Source: Bacteroidota bacterium
GTDB taxonomy: Bacteria; Bacteroidota; Ignavibacteria; UBA10030; UBA6906
DNA: 64,000 nt
Direction of reading: 5' to 3'
Assembly: GCA_030835135.1 (NCBI GenBank)
Contig: JAUQWO010000081.1
Span: forward strand, 1-64,000
How positions within the stretch are numbered: position 1 is the stretch's first letter; every line of letters starts with the position of its first letter. The notes beneath the pieces are model-generated. The model did not search any database. It saw only the letters and a program-made list of their open reading frames with translations, and had not been told where the DNA came from. A program made the translations under genes and the position numbers. Shown one piece after another: positions 1 to 8,975 of the stretch.

Positions 1-159
1 GATCCCGGGGCCGCTGCATTCTTCACCCCTCTCTCTGCATCGCGTCGCGTCCGATCCGGTTCTCCAGTATCCCCCACCCCGCGCCATCCTGCCCGCGGAC
101 CCACGAAACACAGCCAATTTCGCCCCCCCATCCGCCCTAAGCTGTTTTCTCCGTTCATG

Positions 160-204
160 TTGCACTCTTCACTGTACCAGTGCAAATACCATATTTGTGG
201 TATT
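160..204. promoter_or_regulatory. Two adjacent operator-like dyads upstream of the first gene
   Basis: Two perfect 7-bp dyads lie back to back: TTGCACT-N12-AGTGCAA (160-185) and AATACCA-N6-TGGTATT (185-204). The second overlaps the -35 box at 203-208, a position suited to a repressor. The 7+6+7 geometry resembles sites of dimeric helix-turn-helix factors, but I recognise no family consensus. The remainder of 1-297 holds no gene or other element I can support. Confidence 0.45.
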
Positions 205-231
205 GTCGTTCCCCACCCACGCGCCTATATT
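203..231 (+). promoter_or_regulatory. Sigma-70-like promoter for the 298 gene
   Basis: TTGTCG (203-208), a 17-bp spacer and TATATT (226-231) match the promoter layout seen at several other genes here. Transcription would begin near 238, leaving a leader of about 60 nt that contains the strong ribosome site GAGGAGGG just before the ATG at 298. Confidence 0.5.
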
Positions 232-297
232 GTTCCCACGCTGACGGGCAACGGCCCGCGAACGTTCGTTCAGACAGGCAATCATGAGGAGGGTACG

Positions 298-2622
298 ATG
301 ACGTCTCGCACACTGTATGTCGCAGTGCTGGTACTCGCGATGGTCGCTGCTGGCGTCAGCCAGACAGCCACACCGCCAGTGCCGATCAACCTCACTGCTA
401 CACTGACCCCGGATGTGAGCCCGGCGGTGAAGCTCGCCTGGGGAGTCCCGTCCGGCAGCTGGGGCTTCATGGTGTATCGCTCCGTCGATGACTCCATCCA
501 TTTCCAGAAGCTCGCGATGGTCAATGCAACGATCTATGTCGACCATGCCGTGCGCGGTGGACATGTGTATTACTACTACGTGACGTCGCTCGGGATGAGC
601 AACACCACCAACCCCGTGCAGAGCGCACCGAGCAACATCGCCATGATCAGGATCGGGGGCACGATCGACCGCCCGGTCGGCGCGATCGCGGGCAAAGTAA
701 CGGATGACTCGACCGGTGCACCGATCCGGGGCGCGCGCGTTCTCTTCACACCCCTGTTCCCCACGATCGCCGCACAGATCGCCCTGCCGTATGCCGTGAC
801 CGACTCACTGGGCGTCTATAGCGCGAAACTCGACACGGGTGCCTACAAGCTCCGCGTGGAACCCGCTCCCTGGATGCCCCCGTCCCCACCTCCGTACCTC
901 GGTGAATGGTACGACAACAAGAAGGACTTCGGCACCGCCGATCCCGTCCGGGTGATACCGAACGCCACCGTCGAAGCGAACTTCGGCTTGAGCCGGGTGC
1001 TCATCCCGACGGTACCCAAAGGTATCATCACGGGTAAGGTCACGGATGCCGGGACCGGTGCGCCGCTCGCGGGAATGATGGTCCGCTCCTTTCGCCGGAG
1101 CGCCAACAGCACGAAGCTGATGCCCGTCGCTGTCACAGACTCCCTCGGCGTCTACACGATGAAGGTGGACACGGGAACGTATCTCCTGCGGACCGAATCG
1201 CTCCGGATGTCTCCCATCGACTACATCATGGAGTGGTATGACAACGTCACGGACATCACAAAAGCCACGCCGGTGCCTGTCGCCGAAGGTGCGACCGTGG
1301 AGGCGAGCTTCCAGCTCTCCCGGCCCGTTCCACCGGTCTTCGCGAACGTTGAGGGCACCGTGACGGATACACTCGGCAATCCGCTGCGCCGCGCCACGGT
1401 CGTGATCATGCGTTCACTGCCAGCGCTTGCTTCTGCGTCGGCACTTGAACTCGTCCCGACGGAAAAGGACGGCATGAGCGGTGATGTGGAAGGTATCGGA
1501 TTCTGCCGCGGGATCGTGTGGAAGGGGACCACGGATTCCACCGGCCATTTCAAAGCACGGGTGATCGCGGACTCGACGTATATCGCCCTCGCCGCACGGT
1601 GGGGATATGTCAGCGAGTACTACAAGGACCAGCCCACGCCGCTCCTCGCCGATATCATCAAGGTCCCTGCCGATGTGAGCGGGATCGACTTCACCCTCGC
1701 CCCGAACCCGGTCGTGCAGAACAGCGTGAGTGGCGTGGTCCGCGACTCCGCCGCGAACGGTGTCCCGTCGATCATCGTGCTCTTCCCGGCGCTCCGGAAT
1801 GCCGCATTCGCCCAGGCCCGGGTCGGTCATACGGATTCCATGGGCGCCTACACCATCGGCACCGTGCGCGCTGGAAAGTACTTCGTCCTGGCGGTCCCCT
1901 TCAGGAAGTATGCACCCGCATTCTTCAAGGCCGGCGTGTATGGCGTGATGCATATGGCGAACGCCGACACCGTAACGGTCAGCGGTGATGTGTCCGGGAT
2001 CGACATCGGCGTCGTTCCGGTGCATTCCACCGGACTCATCCGTATCCGTGGCCATATCTTTGCCGGCACCAGACGGCTCCCCGGTGCGCGCATTCTTGCG
2101 ACGATGGCCGGACTTGTGGTGGGCAGCACGGTGACCGACAACATGGGCTCGTACACGATCGAAGGCGTCCCCTCCGGTGCGACGGTGCTGACGGTGGATG
2201 CCCCCGGGTATGTCGGCACGGACAAGAGCGTGGACCTCCCGGTGAGTTCGTTCGAGGTGAACAACGTGGACTTCACGATGCAGTCCGAGACTGCGACGGA
2301 CGTCAACGCATCCGCGACGATGCCATCGGCCTTCGCCCTGCATCAGAACTATCCGAACCCGTTCAACCCCAGCACGACGATCGCATTCGACATGCCGGCG
2401 GCGGGACAGGTGAAGCTGTCCGTGTTCAACATGCTCGGACAGGAGGTCGCCACGCTGATCAACGGCACGATGTCCTCCGGCCGCGCATCGGTGGTCTGGA
2501 ATGCCACCGACCGTGCAGGCCTCCCTGTTGCCAGCGGCGTGTATTTCTACCAGCTCACCGCGAATGCGTCTGACGGCAGGACATCATTCCGGTCGGTGCA
2601 CAAGATGCTGCTGGTGCGGTAA
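298..2622 (+). CDS. Secreted FnIII/carboxypeptidase-regulatory-like protein with T9SS sorting domain
   Basis: The ATG at 298 was chosen because GAGGAGGG precedes it and a typical signal peptide follows; the frame is open upstream to 157 but that part looks non-coding. The 774-residue product has a fibronectin III-like domain (about residues 25-115), then about five carboxypeptidase-regulatory-like beta modules. The first two share a G-x-V-T-D opening and an 'EWYDN' motif. The last ~95 residues form a type A C-terminal sorting domain with the core QNYPNPFNPSTT and a closing SGVYFYQL. It is probably exported by Sec and passed through the outer membrane by the type IX system, ending on the surface or outside. 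No catalytic residues are visible, so an adhesive or structural role is inferred. The next gene is its paralogue. Confidence 0.85.
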   Translation: MTSRTLYVAVLVLAMVAAGVSQTATPPVPINLTATLTPDVSPAVKLAWGVPSGSWGFMVYRSVDDSIHFQKLAMVNATIYVDHAVRGGHVYYYYVTSLGMSNTTNPVQSAPSNIAMIRIGGTIDRPVGAIAGKVTDDSTGAPIRGARVLFTPLFPTIAAQIALPYAVTDSLGVYSAKLDTGAYKLRVEPAPWMPPSPPPYLGEWYDNKKDFGTADPVRVIPNATVEANFGLSRVLIPTVPKGIITGKVTDAGTGAPLAGMMVRSFRRSANSTKLMPVAVTDSLGVYTMKVDTGTYLLRTESLRMSPIDYIMEWYDNVTDITKATPVPVAEGATVEASFQLSRPVPPVFANVEGTVTDTLGNPLRRATVVIMRSLPALASASALELVPTEKDGMSGDVEGIGFCRGIVWKGTTDSTGHFKARVIADSTYIALAARWGYVSEYYKDQPTPLLADIIKVPADVSGIDFTLAPNPVVQNSVSGVVRDSAANGVPSIIVLFPALRNAAFAQARVGHTDSMGAYTIGTVRAGKYFVLAVPFRKYAPAFFKAGVYGVMHMANADTVTVSGDVSGIDIGVVPVHSTGLIRIRGHIFAGTRRLPGARILATMAGLVVGSTVTDNMGSYTIEGVPSGATVLTVDAPGYVGTDKSVDLPVSSFEVNNVDFTMQSETATDVNASATMPSAFALHQNYPNPFNPSTTIAFDMPAAGQVKLSVFNMLGQEVATLINGTMSSGRASVVWNATDRAGLPVASGVYFYQLTANASDGRTSFRSVHKMLLVR

Positions 2623-2703
2623 GGCACGCGGTCATGCGGTGAGGCATCACCCGACACACACGATGGTGTGACACCGGAAGAGGAGAAGGCGTCGTGCAGG
2701 AGA

Positions 2704-2742
2704 GACGCAAAGGGTGGTCAACCACCCTTTGCGTCATTGTTT
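2704..2742 (+). terminator. Intrinsic terminator after the 298 gene
   Basis: A perfect hairpin with arms 2704-2718 (GACGCAAAGGGTGGT) and 2721-2735 is followed by a T-rich tract, ATTGTTTT. It closes the first secreted-protein gene and separates it from its paralogue. Confidence 0.8.
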
Positions 2743-2832
2743 TCCGTACATTGGTGCATCCGTTGCACCCTGTCTCTCTCTGCATCCCTGACACGTGCTG
2801 CGGGGGGTTGTATCCGACCAGGAGATCGTACC

Positions 2833-4794
2833 ATGCGAAGATCACTTGCGCTCCTTCTGCTGACCACCGCGGCGTGCACCATGTCCATGGCACAGAATCC
2901 CGTCGCTCCCGCAAATCTCGTGGCACAGTCCCCCGCGGAGATCCCGAGCCGCATCCTGCTCTCCTGGAACGCCTCCACCACTTCTACCCCGGGGTTCTTC
3001 CGGGTGTATCGCTCGACTGTCGACACGCTCTCGTTCCAGTGGATAGGAGTGACCCAGGGGAGCAAATTCGAGGACCGGGCGGTGACCCCGGGTCTCCAGT
3101 ACCATTACGTCGTCACGGCAACGGTCTTCATTGACAGCACCCTCCGCGAAAGCGGACGGAGCAATGTGGCGTCGGTCCGTGCGTACGCCCTCCCCACCGT
3201 CGCGCGGGGTGTGATCGCCGGTAAGGTGGTGGATCAGACTACAGGGACGCCGATCCCGAAGGTGCGCATCCGGTTTTTCAGGGTCCTTCTAGGGACCACC
3301 AGGCTGTTGGAGACCGGGACCGATCCGGGGGGACAGTATACGGCGCCGCTCGACACCGGCACGTACTTGATCCGCGCCGAGGAAGCAGCGAGCAACATTG
3401 CCGGACCGCAGCACCAACCGGAGTGGTATGACAATGCCGCGCTGCCGGAGAACGCCACACCGGTGACCCTGGTCGCCGGCGATACGGTGCGCGTGAATTT
3501 CAGTCTTGCGTCATTCGGAGGGCAGTCGTTCGCCTATGTGAGCGGGATCGTGACCGATGCGAGCGGGAGTCCGCTTGCCGGCGCCGCCGTAGCCCTGGTG
3601 CGCCCCATCCAGGAAATGAACGCCGCCGGTGCGATCACCGGCGCGACGCCCGGCATTGGCGATGAAGCCCGTGTCATCCCCGGCATCGGGTACGCGCGGG
3701 GTGTGGTGTGGCTGGGGTATACCAATCTCCAGGGAAAATACTTCGCCCAGGTCCTGAGTGGACGTCCATACATGGCCATGGCGGCGAAGGACGGGTACAT
3801 CCCGGAGGTGTTTGAGAATAGCACCGACCCGACACAGGCCACGATCCTGAATGTTCAGGGCGATACCACCGGCATCAACTTCAGCCTCTCCCCGCGTGGG
3901 AACAGCACCGGTAGCGTTCAGGGAACGGTCATCGACGAAAGTGGGAGCCAGGTCCCCGCCCGGATCATCCTGTTCCCCCGGCCAAAATCCGGCAACGAGG
4001 TTGCGCCGGTGTTCGTGTACTCCGACTCTGTCGGTGGATTCATGTACAGCTATGTGCCAGCCGATACCTACACGGTCCTCGCAGTGCCCTATAGCGATTA
4101 CAGCTCGGCATACTACAAGGCGAACGCAACTGGCACTGTCTCCTGGATGGAGGCCGACACGGTCATCGTGAACGGCACGCCGGTGAACCTCCGTGTCACT
4201 CTGCCGCCATTGCGTGGTGAGGGACTCACACGCATCAGCGGACGCGTCGTGAATGCCAGTCAGGTCCCGTTGGCCGGTGTACGGATCACGGCGCGCATGG
4301 GTGATGGACATATTGCGGGATACGGCTTGAGCGACCCTTCCGGTCACTATGCCATCGACGCGTTGTCCGCCGGAGCACTGACACTGTTCGTCGACAGGTT
4401 CCGTTTCAACCTCGTACAATCGCCCGTCACGGTGCCGGGGTCCACGTATGCGATCGACAACGTGGACTTCATCCTCACCGGATCGTTCCCCACACGAGTG
4501 GGGGAAGGATCGGAACTGCCGCGCAGCTCAAAGCTCTTTGCGAACTTCCCCAACCCGTTCAATCCGACGACGACCATCCGCTTCGATCTCGCCGCACAGT
4601 CCGACATCATGCTGTCGGTCCATGATGTGCTCGGCCGTGAGGTCGCCCGGCTTGCACAGGGACCACATCCCGCGGGCTCATACAACGTGCAGTTCGATGC
4701 GGCGGGGTTGTCGAGCGGTGTGTACTACTATGTGCTCCGTGCCCGGGGCGGGAGCAACTACACGAGCACAGGCAGGATGCTCCTGCTTCGCTAA
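2833..4794 (+). CDS. Secreted FnIII/carboxypeptidase-regulatory-like protein with T9SS sorting domain (paralogue)
   Basis: The start at 2833 gives a signal peptide (MRRSLALLLLTTAACTMSMA) and follows CAGGAG. The 653-residue product repeats the plan of its upstream neighbour: one FnIII-like domain, regulatory-like beta modules, and a C-terminal sorting domain with FANFPNPFNPTTTI and SGVYYYVLRA. It has about four beta modules rather than five; only one copy of the 'EWYDN' module is present where the neighbour has two. A recent tandem duplication followed by loss or gain of one module is the simplest reading. The function is probably extracellular or surface-associated. No enzyme motif is seen. 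Confidence 0.84.
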   Translation: MRRSLALLLLTTAACTMSMAQNPVAPANLVAQSPAEIPSRILLSWNASTTSTPGFFRVYRSTVDTLSFQWIGVTQGSKFEDRAVTPGLQYHYVVTATVFIDSTLRESGRSNVASVRAYALPTVARGVIAGKVVDQTTGTPIPKVRIRFFRVLLGTTRLLETGTDPGGQYTAPLDTGTYLIRAEEAASNIAGPQHQPEWYDNAALPENATPVTLVAGDTVRVNFSLASFGGQSFAYVSGIVTDASGSPLAGAAVALVRPIQEMNAAGAITGATPGIGDEARVIPGIGYARGVVWLGYTNLQGKYFAQVLSGRPYMAMAAKDGYIPEVFENSTDPTQATILNVQGDTTGINFSLSPRGNSTGSVQGTVIDESGSQVPARIILFPRPKSGNEVAPVFVYSDSVGGFMYSYVPADTYTVLAVPYSDYSSAYYKANATGTVSWMEADTVIVNGTPVNLRVTLPPLRGEGLTRISGRVVNASQVPLAGVRITARMGDGHIAGYGLSDPSGHYAIDALSAGALTLFVDRFRFNLVQSPVTVPGSTYAIDNVDFILTGSFPTRVGEGSELPRSSKLFANFPNPFNPTTTIRFDLAAQSDIMLSVHDVLGREVARLAQGPHPAGSYNVQFDAAGLSSGVYYYVLRARGGSNYTSTGRMLLLR

Positions 4795-4802
4795 GTGAGA
4801 AG

Positions 4803-4828
4803 TAAGAACTAAGGATTCTTAGTTCTTA
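4803..4828. terminator. AT-rich bidirectional terminator hairpin
   Basis: A perfect 11-bp inverted repeat, TAAGAACTAAG and CTTAGTTCTTA with a 4-nt loop, lies at the convergent junction. It overlaps the stop codon of the minus-strand gene. It probably ends transcription from both sides. Confidence 0.6.
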
Positions 4829-6077
4829 ATTCATCCTTCTGATCAAGGGCGGCGGACTCTCCGGCGACGTAGCCGGTGGAGAACGCCGCCTGAAGGTTAT
4901 AGCCACCGATCGGCCCGGCGATATCGAGCACCTCGCCGCACGGATACAATCCCGCAACAACACGCGACCGCATCGTGCGTGGATCCACTTCGTTCAGCGC
5001 GATCCCCCCCGCCGTGACCTCTCCCCTCTCGATGGGAACATGGGCAACCTGCCCCAACGGCCACTCCTTCAATCGCCGCACGATCGCCCTCCGCGCCTCC
5101 CGCGTGAGAACGTGACCCCGCGTCTGAGGGTCCACATGCACCGCCTCCAGGAACATCTCCACGATCCGGTTCGGAAGCAGGGCATCCAGCACCGTGCCGA
5201 TGACCCGCTGCCGGTGCTCCTGCACCATGCGGCCGAGCGTCTGATCCAGATGGTCGAATTCGCGGTCCGGGAACAGGTCTGCAACGATCGCGACCGGTGC
5301 CTTTTCGTGCGCCAGCGCAGCAGCGCGGCTGATCTCCAGTGCGCATGGTCCGGAGAGCCCCTCATGCGAGAAGAGGACGTCGCCATCCCACGCCGCAAGA
5401 CGTTTGCCATTCTGCACTGCCGCAAGCCGGCAACCGCGCAATGCGATACCCTGCCAGGCTCGCGGGATCGCGGGGTGCACCTGGATCGGCGCCAGCGCCG
5501 CGCGGAGCGGCACGATCGTGTGGCCAACGGACGCGGCCCATCGGTAACCATCTCCCGTGGTGCCCGTTTTCGGATACGACGACCCTCCCGTCGCCAGGAC
5601 CACACGGGTGGCCGGAATGACACCCTCTTCACAGATCACACCCGTGACCGCGCCATCGGCAACCTGAATGCCGTTGACACGCGTATGGAGCCTGATGCGG
5701 ATGCGCTCGTTCTCGAGCAGTCCATTGAAGACGCGCATGACATCCTTGGCAATGCCATACAGGGGGAACACTCGACCGTTTTCTCTGATCTCCGTGCTAA
5801 TCCCCTTATCGTTCATGAGTTTGACAACATCGTCGTTGCTGAAGCGGTGCATCGATGGCTTCAGGAAGCGCGATTCGGCTGGGGCAAAGGCACGAAGCAG
5901 ATCGTCAACAGTACCAGCATGCGTGATATTGCATTTTCCACCCCCGGAGATGAGGATCTTTGTCCCGGTGCGTCCGTTGCGTTCAATGAGGAGCACAGAT
6001 GCTCCACACAACGAAGCTTTCCATGCAGCTATAATGCCCGCGCCACCGGCGCCGATAATGACTATGGGGGTCGTCAT
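4809..6077 (-). CDS. HI0933/BaiN-family FAD-dependent oxidoreductase
   Basis: The 422-residue product starts with a dinucleotide-binding loop (VIIGAGGAGIIAA, residues 5-17) and continues with an ERN acidic tail and the family's GTKILISGGGKCNIT signature. The C-terminus carries GLYPCGEVLDIAGPIGGYNLQ, the second FAD-contact motif. Length and motif order match the HI0933-like flavoprotein family (TIGR00275 type). The substrate is unknown; the family includes BaiN of bile-acid metabolism, but nothing here supports that role. The ATG lies only 6 nt after a good -10 box, so the mRNA is probably leaderless. It is transcribed divergently from the 6191 gene. Confidence 0.88.
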   Translation of the reverse strand: MTTPIVIIGAGGAGIIAAWKASLCGASVLLIERNGRTGTKILISGGGKCNITHAGTVDDLLRAFAPAESRFLKPSMHRFSNDDVVKLMNDKGISTEIRENGRVFPLYGIAKDVMRVFNGLLENERIRIRLHTRVNGIQVADGAVTGVICEEGVIPATRVVLATGGSSYPKTGTTGDGYRWAASVGHTIVPLRAALAPIQVHPAIPRAWQGIALRGCRLAAVQNGKRLAAWDGDVLFSHEGLSGPCALEISRAAALAHEKAPVAIVADLFPDREFDHLDQTLGRMVQEHRQRVIGTVLDALLPNRIVEMFLEAVHVDPQTRGHVLTREARRAIVRRLKEWPLGQVAHVPIERGEVTAGGIALNEVDPRTMRSRVVAGLYPCGEVLDIAGPIGGYNLQAAFSTGYVAGESAALDQKDELRTKNP

Positions 6078-6083
6078 GGTATC

Positions 6084-6112
6084 AAGGTACTCAACTCTGC
6101 CCTGATGTCCAA
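6084..6112 (-). promoter_or_regulatory. Promoter of the flavoprotein gene (predicted leaderless start)
   Basis: On the minus strand TTGGAC (6112-6107), a 17-bp spacer and TACCTT (6089-6084) are followed by 6 nt and then the ATG. Transcription should start on or next to the start codon. Confidence 0.55.
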
Positions 6113-6130
6113 GAAGGGTGATCTCTGCCC

Positions 6131-6159
6131 TTGACTTCCCATGGGTTCAAGCGTATCTT
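6131..6159 (+). promoter_or_regulatory. Sigma-70-like promoter for the 6191 operon
   Basis: TTGACT (6131-6136), exactly 17 bp, then TATCTT (6154-6159). The predicted start near 6166 gives a 25-nt leader containing AGGGAGA ahead of the ATG at 6191. Confidence 0.65.
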
Positions 6160-6190
6160 AGTGTAGAGTACATCCGCAGGGAGAATACGT

Positions 6191-6649
6191 ATGAAGAGCA
6201 GAGACGGATCACTGAACAAGAGGCCGCTGGGTGTCACCATCGGACCGAATTTCGCGCCGCCACCGACCGCAAAGGTTGGATCGCCGTTCTATGGCGACCA
6301 GGGTGCACAGATCGCCAAGCTCACCAACGCCGCACAGCAGTACCTGACCAACGGACAGAGTGCTCTCGCCTTCGACTCCCTCATGGAGGCGTATCTCATC
6401 GATCCCCTCGACCCTCGCGTCATCTCGTGCGAACAGGCGGTCCTCCCCGCATGGGAGAAGTATCGCACCGATGGCATCGCGGCCGTCGCCAAAGCACCGC
6501 AACGGATGAGCGACGAGGACCGGCTTGCGCGTCTGAAGGCGGAACGCGACGCAAAGCGTTCGGCCATCGAACGGCGCATGTGGGACCAGGCCTCCGGAAC
6601 GACACGCATGTCGAATCCACCCGGTCCCTCACCGCTCGGAAAGAAATGA
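6191..6649 (+). CDS. Hypothetical protein (one TPR-like helical segment)
   Basis: The 152-residue soluble protein follows AGGGAGA at a good distance. I do not recognise a family. Residues 38-80 (AKLTNAAQQYLTNGQSALAFDSLMEAYLIDP) read like one TPR-type helix pair. The C-terminal third is strongly charged and ends in a Pro-rich tail. No signal peptide or membrane segment is visible. It lies 13 nt upstream of the DUF5686 gene and is probably co-transcribed with it. Confidence 0.65.
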   Translation: MKSRDGSLNKRPLGVTIGPNFAPPPTAKVGSPFYGDQGAQIAKLTNAAQQYLTNGQSALAFDSLMEAYLIDPLDPRVISCEQAVLPAWEKYRTDGIAAVAKAPQRMSDEDRLARLKAERDAKRSAIERRMWDQASGTTRMSNPPGPSPLGKK

Positions 6650-6662
6650 CGGCTGACGCGTG

Positions 6663-8975
6663 ATGTGGCGGATCACCCTTCTTCTCCTCGGTGTCAGCCT
6701 CTCCGCCACCGCTCAGGTGCGGTACGATCTCCACGGCCGCATTGCCGACCGTGTAACGGGTGAACCCCTTCCCGCGGCACATGTCCGCATCCTGCATTCC
6801 TCCCGTGGCACCATCACCGGCACCGCCGGCGGCTACACTCTCCAACTCGAACCGGGCACCCACACGGTCGTGGTTCGCATGCTGGGATACCGCCCCGATA
6901 CAACAGTGGTCTCCGTCCACGCTGATACCCGGCACGATGTTTCGCTCGACCCTTCGGATATCGTTCTCCCCGAGGTGCTGGTCACTTCGGAGGACCCCGC
7001 AGTCGAGATCATCCGCAGGGCCATCGCCGCAAAGCACGGATGGATCGACCGCCTCACGTCCTTCCAGGCCAATGGCTTCACCCGACAGGTACTCCACCGC
7101 GATACCAGCATCGCAAGCATCACGGAGTCATTCACCACCGTCTACTGGCAACAGGGCGACACCCTGCGGGAAGTGGTGACGCAACGGCGGCAAACCGAGA
7201 ACGTGAAGGGCGCGTTCAATTTCGCGTCCGTGGGCAGGATCATCAACTTCAACGACGACGAGGTGCGGTTCATCGGGTACACGTTCGTCGGCCCGACCGC
7301 GGACGATGCCCTGGATGAGTACCGGTACAAACTCCTGCACACCGAAAAGAACCGGGGTCACGATGTCTACGTCATCCAGATGACCCCGCGCAGCCGTACG
7401 ACACCCCTCTTCAACGGCACGATCCGTATCGCCGATATTTCCTATGCACTTGTCGGCGTGGATGTCGTGCCCAATGAGGTCTTCACCATCCCGTTCGTCA
7501 AGTCGCTCCGGGTACGGTATCGCCAGCAATTCTCGCTCTATCAGGACGATTTCTGGATGCCGGTGGACATCCGGATCGACGGGCATGCCGAGATCGGTGC
7601 CGCGGGATTTTCACTTCCGGCCATCGGCTTCGAGCAGACGTCGATCCTCTCGGACTACTTCATCAATCCCGTCCTTCCCGATAGTCTCTTCCGGCGGCCG
7701 CGCCTCATCGTGGACTCGTCTGCGGTCCGGTACGACTCGACGTTCTGGAAGACCAACGACGTTCTTCCCCTCTCCCCGGAAGAGAAGGTCGCCTACGCCT
7801 CTCTGGATAGCACCAGGACCCTGGAGGTTCAGTTCCGCCCGGGTGGCATCTCCGCAACCCTCGGTGGCGGCGGCGCCGCGGGATCCCTGCTCTCCCTCCT
7901 CGATGTGTCCTTCAATCGCGTAGAAGGCTTCCACCTCGGGGTGGACTATCATGACGACCGGGTCATGCCTCTGCTCGGCATCAACGCCGGACTTGCCTAC
8001 GGATTCTCGGACATGCGCACGAAATACCGCCTGGGTGCTACGGTGTTCACCTCGGATGCGCACCATTTCGGCATCGGCGCGGAGGTCTATCGGACCATGG
8101 ACCACCGTCCCGGTGGCGACGACTACGGGCCGCTCGCGAACTCGGTTACGTGCCTGCTCGCACGCAACGATTACCATGACTACCATGAAGCCGAAGGATG
8201 GCGGGGGTTTGCCAAGGTTGCATCAGGACGCCGGCTGACCGCTCAATTCTCTCTCGTCAGTGAGGACCATCGCGCGGTGCCGAACCGGACATCGTTCTCG
8301 CTCTTTGCGCGCTCGCGCTCCTACCGGGAGAATCCCCTGGTACCGGAAGGTACGCTCCGCGGATTCCAGGTCCGCGCTCGCATCGGCGATCCGCCAGTGC
8401 CGCTCGGGATGGTCCGCACGAATGCGCTGGAGCTCTCCATCGAGCACTCAACACCATCGCTGCTCTCAAGTAGTTACGATTTCACCCGGTACGAAGGTCA
8501 TGGGACACTCGTGATCCCGACGTTCGCACCCGGACTCCTTTTCCGTCCGGACCTCACCGTGATGGTCTCGGCCGGCGATCTTCGCGGGACACATGTCCCC
8601 ATCCAGCGACTGTTCAACGTCGAATCGGCGTCGAGCGGGTACGGTCCGTCGGGGGTCATGCGCAGCATGGATGTGAAAGAATACGGAGGGACCGGCTATC
8701 TCGCATTCCATGCCGAACACAATTTCCGGTCGCTGCCCTTCCTTGCACTGGGTATCCCGTTCCTGTATGAGAACAATTGGGAATTCCTGATCCATGGCGG
8801 CGCTGCGCGGACCTGGTCCTCCGGCCGCACCGTGAACCCGTACCGCACCGGATGGTATTCGGAACTCGGATTCGGCGTGAACAGGATCTTCGATATTCTC
8901 CGCGCCGATTGCACCTGGCGCCTCAGCGAACCACGTCCCGTCCGCTTCACCCTGGGTGTTGTCCGCATCCTCTGA
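6663..8975 (+). CDS. DUF5686 / carboxypeptidase-regulatory-like outer-membrane-type protein
   Basis: I took the ATG at 6663; an in-frame GTG just before it at 6660 is possible. The 770-residue product has a signal peptide ending near SATAQ, then a carboxypeptidase-regulatory-like plug-type domain (about residues 20-105: DLHGRIADRVTGEPLPAAHVRI). A long DUF5686 region follows, starting at the EVLVTSEDPAVEIIRRAI segment. The C-terminal half is rich in alternating, aromatic-bounded strands, which suggests an outer-membrane beta-barrel. DUF5686 proteins are typical of Bacteroidota-type envelopes; their function is unknown. It shares an operon with the 6191 gene. Confidence 0.82.
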   Translation: MWRITLLLLGVSLSATAQVRYDLHGRIADRVTGEPLPAAHVRILHSSRGTITGTAGGYTLQLEPGTHTVVVRMLGYRPDTTVVSVHADTRHDVSLDPSDIVLPEVLVTSEDPAVEIIRRAIAAKHGWIDRLTSFQANGFTRQVLHRDTSIASITESFTTVYWQQGDTLREVVTQRRQTENVKGAFNFASVGRIINFNDDEVRFIGYTFVGPTADDALDEYRYKLLHTEKNRGHDVYVIQMTPRSRTTPLFNGTIRIADISYALVGVDVVPNEVFTIPFVKSLRVRYRQQFSLYQDDFWMPVDIRIDGHAEIGAAGFSLPAIGFEQTSILSDYFINPVLPDSLFRRPRLIVDSSAVRYDSTFWKTNDVLPLSPEEKVAYASLDSTRTLEVQFRPGGISATLGGGGAAGSLLSLLDVSFNRVEGFHLGVDYHDDRVMPLLGINAGLAYGFSDMRTKYRLGATVFTSDAHHFGIGAEVYRTMDHRPGGDDYGPLANSVTCLLARNDYHDYHEAEGWRGFAKVASGRRLTAQFSLVSEDHRAVPNRTSFSLFARSRSYRENPLVPEGTLRGFQVRARIGDPPVPLGMVRTNALELSIEHSTPSLLSSSYDFTRYEGHGTLVIPTFAPGLLFRPDLTVMVSAGDLRGTHVPIQRLFNVESASSGYGPSGVMRSMDVKEYGGTGYLAFHAEHNFRSLPFLALGIPFLYENNWEFLIHGGAARTWSSGRTVNPYRTGWYSELGFGVNRIFDILRADCTWRLSEPRPVRFTLGVVRIL

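Noticed and set aside
2747-2752. TACATT between the two T9SS cargo genes as a promoter
   Set aside because: The matching -35 position falls inside the terminator stem and does not resemble TTGNNN, so I could not support a promoter for the second gene.
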